Shown: piece after piece, positions 8,660 to 16,570 of the stretch
Position numbering within the stretch: position 1 is the stretch's first letter
How the letters are laid out: the number at the start of each line of letters is the position of its first letter
Assembly: GCA_012735135.1 (NCBI GenBank)
Contig: JAAYHY010000072.1
Location: forward strand, 1-38,529
Direction of reading: 5' to 3'
From: Bacillota bacterium
GTDB taxonomy: Bacteria; Bacillota; UBA4882; UBA10575
DNA: 38,529 bases
Notes under the pieces: generated by a model
Databases searched by the model: none
The model's input: the letters and a program-made list of their open reading frames with translations, nothing else
What the model was told of the DNA's origin: nothing
Position numbers and translations under genes: made by a program

Positions 8660-9949
8660 GTGGACAGAACGCTGGTGCGCGACGCACGCCATAAGATCGG
8701 CAGCAGAATTTTACTCTACGGTTGGGTGCACCGTATTCGGGACCTCGGTAACCTTACCTTTTTGCTCCTCCGGGACCGGAGCGGTCTAATCCAAGTGGTG
8801 CTGGAGGGGAAGGACCGGCCCGCCCTGCGCCTGGAAACCGTGGTGCGGATCGAGGGGGCGGTAGTGCCCAATGATCAAGTTCAGGGAAGAGTGGAGATCC
8901 ACGCCACGAAAGTGGAGGTAGTTTCGGATGTGGAGTATGATCATTTACCCCTGGCCGTGAACGCCGGGGTAATTAAGGAAGGGTTGGATACCATCCTCAA
9001 CCACCGGGTGTTAAGTTTGAGGAACCCGAAGGTCCATGGGATCTTCCTTGTCCAGCAGGAGATCATCCGGGCGTTCCGCGATTTTTTCCGGGCCCAGGGG
9101 TTTACCGAGATTCAGACGCCGAAGATCGTGGCCGAGGGGGCGGAAGGCGGGGCGGAACTGTTTCCGGTCAAATACTTTAAAAAACGGGCTTATCTTGCCC
9201 AAAGTCCCCAGTTTTATAAACAGATGATGGTCGCGGCCGGGTATGAACGGGTCTTTGAGGTCGGCCACGCTTACCGGGCGGAACTCCATAACACCAACCG
9301 TCACCTGAACGAATATATCAGCCTCGACGTGGAGATGGGCTTTATTCAAGATGAGCATGATTTGATGGCAATCGAAAATGAATTCTTGCGTTACCTCTTT
9401 TCTACCCTGCCGGAGACTTGCGGTGAGGAACTGGCCTGTTACGGAGTGGAACTCGCCGACCCCGGCGCGATCCCCAAACTCTCCGTCGGTGAGGCGCAGG
9501 CGCTGCTGAAGAAAGAATACGGGAAGATTTTACCCCCGGGTAGTATTGACGCGGAAGCGGAGAAACTGCTTGGCCGGTATGTGAAGGAGAAGACCGGCAG
9601 CGATTTTCTCTTTTTAACCGGCTTTCCCGTATCGAAACGGCCGGTTTACGCCATGCCGATGGAGGACGATCCGAACTTGACCAAGAGTTTTGACCTTCTA
9701 TACAAAGGCTTGGAGATTACCACTGGCGGGCAGCGGATCCACAGCTACCGGATGCTCCACGATAAGATGTTGGCTTTTGGGCTGAACCCGGAAGACTTCG
9801 GTTTCTACCTTGATACTTTTAAATACGGCGTCCCGCCCCATGGCGGTTTTGCCATTGGTTGTGAACGCTTGACCATGCAGCTTTTGAACTTGGCTAATGT
9901 TAGAGAAGCCAGCCTTTTCCCACGGGATCTGGATCGGGTGACCCCATGA
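8660..9949 (+). CDS. asnS: Asparaginyl-tRNA synthetase
   Basis: Charges tRNA-Asn. An N-terminal OB-fold anticodon-binding domain (VRDARHKIGSRILLYGWVHRI region, residues ~1-100) is followed by a class II catalytic core. Motif 2 lies around FEVGHAYRAELHNTNRHLNEY, a pattern typical of Asn/Asp enzymes. The motif 3 region has GGFAIGCERLTMQLLNLANVREASLFPRD, which fits AsnRS (FPRD, not FPRT as often in AspRS). The start GTG 8660 is preferred: AGAAAGGAGG (8644-8653) sits seven bases upstream, and the resulting 429 residues match the family. The ATG at 8633 has no ribosome site. First gene after the Asn T-box, followed at 50 bp by gatC. Confidence 0.93.
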   Translation: MDRTLVRDARHKIGSRILLYGWVHRIRDLGNLTFLLLRDRSGLIQVVLEGKDRPALRLETVVRIEGAVVPNDQVQGRVEIHATKVEVVSDVEYDHLPLAVNAGVIKEGLDTILNHRVLSLRNPKVHGIFLVQQEIIRAFRDFFRAQGFTEIQTPKIVAEGAEGGAELFPVKYFKKRAYLAQSPQFYKQMMVAAGYERVFEVGHAYRAELHNTNRHLNEYISLDVEMGFIQDEHDLMAIENEFLRYLFSTLPETCGEELACYGVELADPGAIPKLSVGEAQALLKKEYGKILPPGSIDAEAEKLLGRYVKEKTGSDFLFLTGFPVSKRPVYAMPMEDDPNLTKSFDLLYKGLEITTGGQRIHSYRMLHDKMLAFGLNPEDFGFYLDTFKYGVPPHGGFAIGCERLTMQLLNLANVREASLFPRDLDRVTP

Positions 9950-9998
9950 GGGCTTTAGCGACGTCAAAAGCTTGATCAGGAGAAAGGAGCGGGATCAG

Positions 9999-10286
9999 AT
10001 GATCGTTAGTGAAGAGAAAGTCCGGCAGGTGGCGGAACTGGCCCGGCTTGCTTTTTCCGAAGCCGAACTCCGGAACCTGGCCGGCGAATTCAACCGGATT
10101 TTGCAAGCCTTTGCCAAGCTAAATGAGGTGGATACCACCGGTGTTCCGCCTACCGCCCATGTTCTCAAGGTAAAGAACCGGTTCCGGGCCGATCAGGTCA
10201 AACCTTCCCTGCCCAGGGCGGATGTGTTGAAAAACGCCTCTGCGGTGAAAGACGGCAGTTTCGTGGCGCCGCCGGTGATGGAGTAG
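9999..10286 (+). CDS. gatC: Asp/Glu-tRNA amidotransferase subunit C
   Basis: Small subunit that helps hold GatA and GatB together in the tRNA-dependent amidotransferase. The 95 residues show the family pattern: VSEEKVRQVAELARLAFSEAE at the N-terminus, a middle FNRILQAFAKLNEVDTTGVPPTAHV, and C-terminal LKNASAVKDGSFVAPPVME. The ATG at 9999 is preceded by AGAAAGGAGC at proper spacing; an in-frame ATG 27 bp upstream lacks this. It follows asnS closely and is probably in the same T-box-controlled transcript. It is separated from gatA by 343 bp that contain a hairpin and repeat copy 2, which is unusual for gatCAB. Confidence 0.92.
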   Translation: MIVSEEKVRQVAELARLAFSEAELRNLAGEFNRILQAFAKLNEVDTTGVPPTAHVLKVKNRFRADQVKPSLPRADVLKNASAVKDGSFVAPPVME

Positions 10287-10288
10287 TC

Positions 10289-10314
10289 GCTGGCCCCGGT
10301 AAGCTGGGGCCAGC
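10289..10314 (+). other. Strong hairpin after gatC
   Basis: GCTGGCCCC, 8-nt loop, GGGGCCAGC: nine perfect pairs beginning two bases after the gatC stop. It is followed by AAAAGG, not a T-run, so it is probably an mRNA stabiliser or processing site and not a full terminator. Confidence 0.6.
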
Positions 10315-10348
10315 AAAAGGAAGATAATTGATCCAAGTTAGAAACTTC

Positions 10349-10559
10349 GCCGGGGCGGAATGGTGTTTCCTTGCTCCAGTGAATTTCTTCGAGTATTCTA
10401 GAGCTCAGCTCCGTTGAAAGCGGGCAACCGCTTTATGGTTCCTCCTGAACCAAAAGCGGCGCGCGACCTCCATGTCGCGCGACCCGCTTCCAACCTCCGC
10501 TTCGCTAAGAATACTTACGAAGAAATTCTAGTCGCCGGAGAACACCATTCCGCCCCGGC
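10349..10559 (+). repeat. Intergenic palindromic repeat, copy 2 (complete, 211 bp)
   Basis: The outer 19 bases at each end are a perfect inverted repeat (GCCGGGGCGGAATGGTGTT and its complement). Inside are a second stem (GAATTTCTTCG with CGAAGAAATTC, then AGTATTCT with AGAATACT) and a third (GTTG/CAAC and AAGCGGG/CCCGCTT). Two apical hairpins follow: CCGCTTT-n-AAAGCGG, which includes TGGTTC/GAACCA, and CGCGCGAC-n-GTCGCGCG. It would fold as one long branched hairpin in RNA, or a cruciform in DNA. It contains no transposase gene and no target-site duplication that I can see. It lies between gatC and gatA in the direction of transcription. An open frame passes through it into gatA, but gatA has its own start. 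Confidence 0.85.
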
Positions 10560-10629
10560 TGGGAGAGTATTGACAAAGGTAATCATTTCCACGAGCGACG
10601 AGGGTTATTTTCCAGGTAGGAGGTGCGGG

Positions 10630-12114
10630 ATGGAACTTTGTGATTTGACGCTGCATGAAATTAAAGACCTCTTCGTGAAAAAAGAGGTTTTGCCGTCGAT
10701 GGTTTTGGCCTCGGTCGTCAGGAGAATCCGGGAAGTGGAGGAGAGTCTCGGCGCCTATCTGGCGTTGGACTTGGAAGCCGCTTTTGCGGCCGCCCAGGCG
10801 GCCGACGGCCGGATCAAAGAGGGTAAAGCCTTGGGGGTTTTAGACGGAATTCCGGTGGCCATCAAGGATAATCTCTGTCAGGCGGGGAAGGAGACCACCT
10901 GTGCCTCCCGGATCTTGCAAGGTTTTGTGCCGCCCTATACGGCGACGGCGGTGCAAAAACTTTTGGACCAGGGCGCGCTGATTCTCGGCCGGACCAATAT
11001 GGACGAGTTTGCCATGGGTTCTTCCACCGAGAACTCGGCGGTCAAGCCAACGAGAAACCCCTGGGATCCCCGGTGGGTGCCGGGCGGTTCCAGCGGCGGT
11101 TCGGCGGTGGCGGTGGCCGCCGGCGAAGCTATCGCCGCCCTGGGTTCCGACACCGGGGGGTCCATCCGGCAACCGGCGGCTTTTTGCGGGGTGACCGGAC
11201 TGAAACCCACCTACGGACTGGTTTCCCGCTACGGTTTGGTCGCCTTCGCTTCTTCCTTTGACCAGATTGGCCCCATCACCAAGGACGCGGAGGATTGCGC
11301 CCTGCTGCTTTCGGCCATTGCCGGTTTTGATCCGTTGGATTCCACCTCCGTCCAAGGAGAGGCGGTGGATTATACCAAAGACTTGGAACGGGAATTGACC
11401 GGGCGTACGCTCGGCCTGCCCCGGGAGTACTTTGGGGAAGGCCTTGACGATGAGGTTAGACGAATCATCATGGCGGCCGTCGCCCAACTGGAAGAACTGG
11501 GCGCCCGGATTGTGGAACTTTCCTTAAAATTAACCGAGTACGCCCTCCCGGTCTACTATCTAATCTCTTCAGCGGAGGCCAGTTCCAATCTGGCCAGGTA
11601 CGACGGGATCCGGTACGGGCGGGCGGTGGCAGGCCGGGAGGACCTGGCCACCTACTATACCCGGACCAGGTCGGAGGGGTTTGGACCCGAGGTCAAGCGC
11701 CGGATTATGCTTGGCACCTATGCGCTCAGCGCCGGGTATTATGAGGCCTATTACCAAAAAGCCCAACAGGTCAGGACCTTGATCTGCCGGGAATTCGAGG
11801 AAGCTTTCCGGGCGGTGGACGCGATCGTGACCCCCACTTCGCCGACACTTCCTTTCCGTGCGGGGGAAAGACTTACCGATCCCTTGGCGATGTACTTATC
11901 CGATGTTTGCACCGTTCCGGTGAACATTGCCGGCCTGCCCGCCCTCTCTGTCCCTTGCGGTTTTGCCCAAGGGGCGCCGGTAGGTATGCAGATCATCGGG
12001 CGGCCTTTTGCCGAAGCGGCCATTCTACAGATTGCCCATCAATACCAGAAGGTGACCGCCTTTCATCGGGCGCGGCCCTATGGAGCGGGAAGGGGGGGAC
12101 AAGATGGACTTTGA
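10630..12114 (+). CDS. gatA: Asp/Glu-tRNA amidotransferase subunit A (amidase)
   Basis: Hydrolyses glutamine and channels the ammonia to GatB. The 494 residues show the amidase signature: catalytic Lys in VAIKDNLC (about residue 80), the Ser-cis-Ser part in WVPGGSSGGSAVAVAAGEA, and GSDTGGSIRQPAAFCG with the nucleophilic Ser. GRTNMDEFAMGSSTENSA is typical of GatA within the amidase family. The frame is open 216 bp further upstream through the repeat, but ATG 10630 has AGGAGGT at ideal spacing and gives the normal N-terminus (LHEIKDLF). Its stop overlaps the gatB start by 11 bp, so the two are coupled. Confidence 0.95.
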   Translation: MELCDLTLHEIKDLFVKKEVLPSMVLASVVRRIREVEESLGAYLALDLEAAFAAAQAADGRIKEGKALGVLDGIPVAIKDNLCQAGKETTCASRILQGFVPPYTATAVQKLLDQGALILGRTNMDEFAMGSSTENSAVKPTRNPWDPRWVPGGSSGGSAVAVAAGEAIAALGSDTGGSIRQPAAFCGVTGLKPTYGLVSRYGLVAFASSFDQIGPITKDAEDCALLLSAIAGFDPLDSTSVQGEAVDYTKDLERELTGRTLGLPREYFGEGLDDEVRRIIMAAVAQLEELGARIVELSLKLTEYALPVYYLISSAEASSNLARYDGIRYGRAVAGREDLATYYTRTRSEGFGPEVKRRIMLGTYALSAGYYEAYYQKAQQVRTLICREFEEAFRAVDAIVTPTSPTLPFRAGERLTDPLAMYLSDVCTVPVNIAGLPALSVPCGFAQGAPVGMQIIGRPFAEAAILQIAHQYQKVTAFHRARPYGAGRGGQDGL

Positions 12115-13582
12115 AGCGGTGATCGGTTTGGAGGTTCATGCGGAGTTGGCCACCACTGCGAAGATCTTCTGTGGCTGCTCCACGAAGTACGGGGCCGGGC
12201 CCAATACCCAGACCTGCCCCGTCTGTCTGGGCCTGCCCGGAACGCTGCCGGTGCTCAACGAAAAAGTGGTTGAATACTGCATCCGGGCGGGTTTGGCCTT
12301 GAATTGCCGGATTGCCGGCTATAGCAAACTGGACCGGAAAAACTATTTCTATCCCGACTTGCCAAAAGCTTACCAGATCTCCCAGTATGATCTGCCTTTG
12401 TGCCGGGACGGATTCTTGCCGTTGGCCAGCGGGAAAACAATCAGGATCACCCGGATTCATATCGAGGAAGACGCCGGCAAACTAATCCACAGTGCGGAAG
12501 AGGAGCGTTATTCCCTGGTGGACTACAACCGGACGGGGGTGCCGCTGATCGAGATTGTTACCGCGCCGGATCTGGCCACTCCGGAAGAGGCGGTGGAGTT
12601 TCTGGAGAAGTTACGCCGGATCCTGATGTATCTTGGGATCTCCGACTGTAAAATGGAAGAGGGCTCTTTGCGCTGCGATGCCAATATTTCGCTGAAACCG
12701 GCCGGAACACCGCAACTGGGGACCAAGACTGAACTGAAGAATATCAACTCCTTTAAAGCGCTGGGCCGGGCGCTGGCCTATGAAATTGAACGCCAGTCCG
12801 AACTTTTGATGGAGGGAAAAGCTGTCAAGCAGGAGACCAGAAAATGGGAGGAAGCCAAGCAGCGGACTTTACCCCTGCGGAGCAAGGAGGAGACTCAGGA
12901 TTACCGGTATTTCCCCGATCCGGACCTGGTCCCGATCGAGCTGGACCCGGCTTATGTGGCGGAAATTGCCGCCTCCCTTCCTGAACTCCCGGAGGCAAAG
13001 AAACGCCGGTTGATCGAGGAATACCACTTACCGGAGTATGATGCCGATCTTATCACCGGCTCCAAACACCTGGCGGACTTCTTTGAAGCCGTGCTTAAGC
13101 ATTATTTCAGCCCGAAAGCGGCCAGTAATTGGATCATGGGTGAATTGCTCCGGCTGATGGGGGAAGCGGGGCTGACTCCGGAAGACCTGACCGTCAACCC
13201 GGCCCATTTGGGCGATCTCCTGAGACGGATTGATCAGGGAGAGATCAGCGTATCCCAAGGGAAAAATGTTTTCGAAAGGGTCTTCCGCACCGGCGCCTCT
13301 CCGGAGGAGATCATTGAGGCCGAAGGCATACGGCAAATTTCCGATGAAGCCTGGCTGCGGACGGTCGTCGCCCAAGTGCTGAAGGATAACCCCCAATCCG
13401 TCGGTGACTACCTGGGCGGGAAAACAAAAGCAGCCCAGTTTTTAACCGGGCAGGTGATGCGGGTGACCAAAGGCCAGGCCAATCCACAAGTAATCAAGGT
13501 GTTGCTCGCTCAAGAGTTGGCAAAAGTCCGTAAAAAAACGGAGGAAACCGCCGGCTTGGCGCGGGAAAACAAAGACCTCTGA
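12104..13582 (+). CDS. gatB: Asp/Glu-tRNA amidotransferase subunit B
   Basis: Activates the Glu or Asp on mischarged tRNA and transfers ammonia to it. The 492 residues begin FEAVIGLEVHAELAT, the GatB hallmark. Zn-type cysteines are seen in CGCSTKYGAGPNTQTCPVCLG. KLDRKNYFYPDLPKAYQISQ and EEDAGKLIH are further family motifs, and a C-terminal YqeY-like helical/tail domain follows from about residue 330. ATG 12104 is chosen over 12080 because a G-rich ribosome site lies 6-12 bases before it and it gives the family N-terminus. Since AsnRS and AsnB are both present, the main job of GatCAB here is probably Gln-tRNA-Gln formation; no GlnRS is in the window to test this. Confidence 0.95.
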   Translation: MDFEAVIGLEVHAELATTAKIFCGCSTKYGAGPNTQTCPVCLGLPGTLPVLNEKVVEYCIRAGLALNCRIAGYSKLDRKNYFYPDLPKAYQISQYDLPLCRDGFLPLASGKTIRITRIHIEEDAGKLIHSAEEERYSLVDYNRTGVPLIEIVTAPDLATPEEAVEFLEKLRRILMYLGISDCKMEEGSLRCDANISLKPAGTPQLGTKTELKNINSFKALGRALAYEIERQSELLMEGKAVKQETRKWEEAKQRTLPLRSKEETQDYRYFPDPDLVPIELDPAYVAEIAASLPELPEAKKRRLIEEYHLPEYDADLITGSKHLADFFEAVLKHYFSPKAASNWIMGELLRLMGEAGLTPEDLTVNPAHLGDLLRRIDQGEISVSQGKNVFERVFRTGASPEEIIEAEGIRQISDEAWLRTVVAQVLKDNPQSVGDYLGGKTKAAQFLTGQVMRVTKGQANPQVIKVLLAQELAKVRKKTEETAGLARENKDL

Positions 13583-13600
13583 GCTTGCTCAGGGGTCTTT
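13571..13600. terminator. Bidirectional terminator between gatB and glnR
   Basis: AAAGACC-T-CTGAG, loop CTTG, CTCAG-G-GGTCTTT: about twelve pairs around the convergent gene ends. It overlaps the last codons of gatB and of the minus-strand regulator gene. T-rich sequence follows on the plus strand, and the A-rich left arm gives Ts on the minus strand. Confidence 0.8.
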
Positions 13601-13999
13601 CTTGGTTTTCTTCTTTTTTTGCCCTTCCATCCATTGGATCATCGCCAGGAGGTCAGCCCGGTTGGAGACAGGGTACAGCGAAGTCAAGCCCTGACGGCCT
13701 AACTGCGGATACCGCGGTAGAGCCGGGGCTTTCTTCCGGGAAAGACCGGGTGGACCGGCGCCGGGTTGTTGTAAAGCTTGACGGACCGCTTCGATACTGG
13801 GTTTTTCTTTTAAAAGCTCTTTTATGGTAAGCAGCCGGTCGATCATCTCCTCGGTGAAGCGACGGTGCTGACCATTGGTCCTTAGGGATTCAATTAACCC
13901 CATTGCTTCATAGTACCGGATCTGCCGGCTGGTTAATCCGGTTTTTTCCCGGACTTCGCCGATGGAGTAAGTGGGTTGGTTTGGGTCTTGGTCGGCCAT
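13589..13999 (-). CDS. glnR: MerR-family regulator, GlnR-like glutamine synthetase repressor
   Basis: Likely repressor of glutamine synthetase and glutamate synthase genes under nitrogen excess. The 136 residues match Bacillus GlnR in length. The MerR helix-turn-helix is YSIGEVREKTGLTSRQIRYYEAMGL followed by a wing with NGQHRRFTEEMIDRLLTIKEL. There is no long effector domain, only a basic tail ending in KKKKTKKD. A segment before it (RQGLTSLY...NRADLLAMI) may correspond to the C-terminal helix that in Bacillus contacts feedback-inhibited glutamine synthetase; that is inference. ATG 13999 is chosen over the in-frame ATG at 14038 because AGGAGAGGAG lies just before it. It is divergent from glnA2, whereas Bacillus has a glnRA operon. 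Confidence 0.85.
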   Translation of the reverse strand: MADQDPNQPTYSIGEVREKTGLTSRQIRYYEAMGLIESLRTNGQHRRFTEEMIDRLLTIKELLKEKPSIEAVRQALQQPGAGPPGLSRKKAPALPRYPQLGRQGLTSLYPVSNRADLLAMIQWMEGQKKKKTKKDP

Positions 14000-14036
14000 A
14001 GCGACTCCTCTCCTGTTCTGGAACATTCCTTTTTTC

Positions 14037-14067
14037 ATATGTTAACAAACATTAAATATAACGTCAA
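14037..14067 (-). promoter_or_regulatory. Promoter of glnR with possible autoregulatory palindrome
   Basis: On the minus strand -35 TTGACG (14062-14067), 17-bp spacer, -10 TAACAT (14039-14044). The sequence TGTTAACA at the -10 box, followed by AACATTAA in the spacer, gives TGTTA/TAACA half-sites, so autoregulation is plausible. Confidence 0.5.
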
Positions 14068-14154
14068 GTCTCCGGGGGAATTACATGGTTTTATGCTCTG
14101 CGGCCACCGGTGGGCTTTGAACCCGGGCGTTTGGTCTGCTTATTATTTTTAAAC

Positions 14155-14183
14155 TTTACATCATGTCAGTTTTAAGATAAAAT
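14155..14183 (+). promoter_or_regulatory. Promoter of glnA2 with palindromic operator (probable GlnR site)
   Basis: -35 TTTACA (14155-14160), 17-bp spacer, -10 TAAAAT (14178-14183). The near-palindrome TTACATCATGTCA (14156-14168) lies over the -35 box, followed by the same GTTTTAAG spacer as in the glutamate synthase promoter. Its position next to the glnR gene supports GlnR as the binder. The mRNA leader to the ATG is about 120 nt long. Confidence 0.62.
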
Positions 14184-14312
14184 AGGATCGGTTATGGTGT
14201 GATTTTCAGTTGACCAGAGGATTTATCAGTGTTAGTCTTGGGAAAGTTTATGCCAATAACAATTATTATTTCGGGTTTTCCCCCCAAAGGGTATGTTTAA
14301 GGAGGTTTGCTG

Positions 14313-15647
14313 ATGCTCAATCTCAGACAAAAAGAAGTGATTAAAAGAGCCCATGAGCTTAATGTGAGATTTGTCCGGCTCCAGTTCACCGATATCTTGG
14401 GTAATTTTAAGAATTTAGCGATCACCATCAACCAATTGGAACGGGCTTTTGAGGAAGGAATTCTTTTCGATGGCTCTTCGATTCAGGGGTTCACCCGGAT
14501 CCACGAGTCGGATATGTATCTCCGTCCCGACCCCGATACTTTCACCATTTTTCCCTGGCGGCCCAAGGAAGGGGGCGCCGTCGCCCGGCTAATCTGCGAT
14601 ATTTATACCCCGCAAGGGGAACCCTTTGTCGGTTGTCCCCGCTATATCCTCCGCCGGGTGCTGGCCGAGGCCGAAGCGATGGGGTATAGTCTGTATGTCG
14701 GACCGGAGCCCGAATTTTTCCTCTTTGAAACCGATGAACGGGGACGGCCGCGGAAGGAAACAATCGATACCGGGAGTTATTTTGACCTGTCACCCCTGGA
14801 CCGCGGGGAGGACGCGCGGCGGGATATCGTGATTGTCCTGGAAGAGATGGGCATTCAAGTCGAGTCGTCCCATCATGAAGTCGCCCCCGGTCAACATGAA
14901 ATTGATTTGCATTTTGCCGACGGCTTAAGGGCGGCCGATAATTTTATGACTTTCAAATTGGTGACCAAGGTCATGGCGAAGAAGCACGGTCTGCATGCCA
15001 CCTTTATGCCGAAACCGATCTTCGGAGAGAATGGGTCGGGGTTACATCTTCACCAATCCCTTTATCAAAACGAGGTTAATATCTTTGCCGATCCCGATGA
15101 TGAGAAAGGCCTTTCCGCCCTGGCCCGTCATTATATTGCCGGCCTCCTGCATCATGCCCCGGCCTTGTGCGCTTTAGGAAATCCCATCGTCAATTCGTAT
15201 AAACGTTTAGTCCCCGGATATGAAGCACCGGTCGATATTACCTGGTCGGACCGGGACCGCAGCACTTTAGTGCGGATTCCGGCGGCCGGTGGGCAGTCCA
15301 CCCGGGTTGAGTTCCGTTCCCCGGACCCGGCGGCCAATCCCTACCTGATTATCGCCGCGACGCTGAAAGCCGGTTTGAACGGAATTCAAAAAAGAATGAG
15401 CCCGGGGGAGCCGATTCAGGAAAGCGCTTACGAGTTAAGTCCGGAGGAAAGGCAGAAACTAGGGATTAGAAACCTCCCCGGCAGTCTCCGGGAAGCTTTA
15501 GACTGTTTGGCCGATGATCCGGTCATGAGGGAAATGTTGGGGGAACACACCTATGACCACTACATGAAGGCAAAGCTTATTGAATGGGAGGTCTACCGGA
15601 CCCAAGTTCACCAGTGGGAGATTGAACAGTATCTGGGAAATATCTAA
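14313..15647 (+). CDS. glnA: Glutamine synthetase, type I, divergent paralogue (GlnA2)
   Basis: Second type I glutamine synthetase, 444 residues, clearly related to GlnA1 (RFVRLQFTDILG near the start, NGSGLHLHQSLY, NSYKRLVPGYEAP). It departs from the I-alpha consensus at several conserved places: GSSIQGF where GlnA1 has GSSIEGF, WSDRDRSTLVRIP where GlnA1 has WSAKNRSALIRVP, and PAAGG where GlnA1 has PAARG. Metal and phosphate ligands in PEPEFFLFE, NGSG.H and EFRSPDPAANPYL are kept, so activity is likely but not certain. ATG 14313 with GGAGG seven bases upstream is chosen over TTG 14307. It is divergent from glnR and has the shared operator, so it is likely nitrogen-regulated. Possible alternative roles are a regulatory partner or a synthetase for another amine. 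Confidence 0.88.
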   Translation: MLNLRQKEVIKRAHELNVRFVRLQFTDILGNFKNLAITINQLERAFEEGILFDGSSIQGFTRIHESDMYLRPDPDTFTIFPWRPKEGGAVARLICDIYTPQGEPFVGCPRYILRRVLAEAEAMGYSLYVGPEPEFFLFETDERGRPRKETIDTGSYFDLSPLDRGEDARRDIVIVLEEMGIQVESSHHEVAPGQHEIDLHFADGLRAADNFMTFKLVTKVMAKKHGLHATFMPKPIFGENGSGLHLHQSLYQNEVNIFADPDDEKGLSALARHYIAGLLHHAPALCALGNPIVNSYKRLVPGYEAPVDITWSDRDRSTLVRIPAAGGQSTRVEFRSPDPAANPYLIIAATLKAGLNGIQKRMSPGEPIQESAYELSPEERQKLGIRNLPGSLREALDCLADDPVMREMLGEHTYDHYMKAKLIEWEVYRTQVHQWEIEQYLGNI

Positions 15648-15690
15648 TTGGGTTTGGGTGAAGGCCGGGGGCTTGTCCGCGGAAGTAAGG

Positions 15691-16545
15691 ATGTTGAGGA
15701 TGGATTTTGTGAAAATGCACGGCTTGGGGAATGATTTCATTATTGTCCAGAACGGGCAGGCGGATTTGCCGGAGGAAAAGTATGCGGAAGCGGCCCAGCG
15801 GCTTTGTGCCTTCCACTGGGGAATCGGCGCCGACGGTTTGGTGGTGATCGGGCCGGATCCCGAATACGACCTGCGCATGCGGATCTTTAATGCCGACGGC
15901 AGCGAGGCCGAGATGTGCGGGAACGCCCTCCGCTGTGTGGCCAAATACGCCTGGGAAGCAGGGGTGTGCCGGAAGCCCCGCTTGCGGATTGGGACCATTG
16001 GTGGCCTGCGCGAGACGACTTTATTGACCGAGGGAGACCGGGTCACCGGGGTGCGGGTGGATATGGGACCTCCGCTGCTCAAGGCGGAAAAAATCCCGGT
16101 CCGCTGGCCGGAAAGCCCGGTGGTGTACGGCAAACTGACCGTGGCGGAGCGGGAGTTTACCTTTGCTGCGGTTTCCATGGGGAATCCCCATTGTGTGATC
16201 GAGGTTGGCCAGGTCTCTGCTTTTCCGGTACAGCAATGGGGGCCGCTTATTGAGACCCATCCGCTCTTCCCGGCCAAGACGAATGTGGAATTTGTGACGG
16301 TAGCTGATGCCCACCGGGTGACCATAAGGGTCTGGGAACGGGGCGTCGGTGAGACGCTGGCTTGTGGCACCGGCGCTTGTGCGGCAGCCGTCGCTTGCGC
16401 GCTGCGGGGTTTAACCGGCCGCCGGGTGACTGTGGAACTTGCGGGGGGCGACCTCTTGATTGACTGGGCGGAGCACGACGGTCATGTCTATCTGACCGGC
16501 GGGGCGACGCTGGTCTTTACCGGCCGGATGGACTTAGACTGGTAA
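15691..16545 (+). CDS. dapF: Diaminopimelate epimerase
   Basis: Interconverts LL- and meso-diaminopimelate for lysine and peptidoglycan. The 284-residue protein begins MDFVKMHGLGNDFI after a short lead. Both catalytic cysteines are visible: MCGNALRC (Cys76) and ACGTGACAAAVAC in the C-terminal half. NADGSEAEMCGN and GNPHCVIEV are further family motifs. The start is either ATG 15691 (GGAAG five bases upstream) or ATG 15700; reading further up into glnA2 is not supported. It follows glnA2 by 43 bp and precedes dapL by 25 bp, so cotranscription is likely. Confidence 0.94.
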   Translation: MLRMDFVKMHGLGNDFIIVQNGQADLPEEKYAEAAQRLCAFHWGIGADGLVVIGPDPEYDLRMRIFNADGSEAEMCGNALRCVAKYAWEAGVCRKPRLRIGTIGGLRETTLLTEGDRVTGVRVDMGPPLLKAEKIPVRWPESPVVYGKLTVAEREFTFAAVSMGNPHCVIEVGQVSAFPVQQWGPLIETHPLFPAKTNVEFVTVADAHRVTIRVWERGVGETLACGTGACAAAVACALRGLTGRRVTVELAGGDLLIDWAEHDGHVYLTGGATLVFTGRMDLDW

Positions 16546-16570
16546 TCTGGAGTGAAGGAAGGAAGCTTTG

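Noticed and set aside
10349-10559. Repeat copy 2 as a tRNA or tRNA-like gene because of its multi-arm fold
   Set aside because: There is no T-loop (GTTCRA), anticodon-arm geometry or acceptor end, and the arms are much longer than in tRNA.
10414-10629. 72-codon in-frame extension of gatA through repeat copy 2
   Set aside because: It lies inside the palindromic element, has no ribosome site and adds residues foreign to GatA. ATG 10630 has an ideal AGGAGGT. A similar short frame in copy 3 (19125-19307) begins at the same place and reflects shared repeat sequence, not a gene.
10840-11487. 215-codon minus-strand open frame opposite gatA
   Set aside because: Shadow of gatA in GC-rich codons; the translation is Arg/Gly/Pro-rich and has no domain pattern.
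15580-15690. Extended start of dapF inside glnA2
   Set aside because: The extra residues are a frame-shifted reading of the end of glnA2; DapF begins at MDFVKMHGLGND or three residues earlier.
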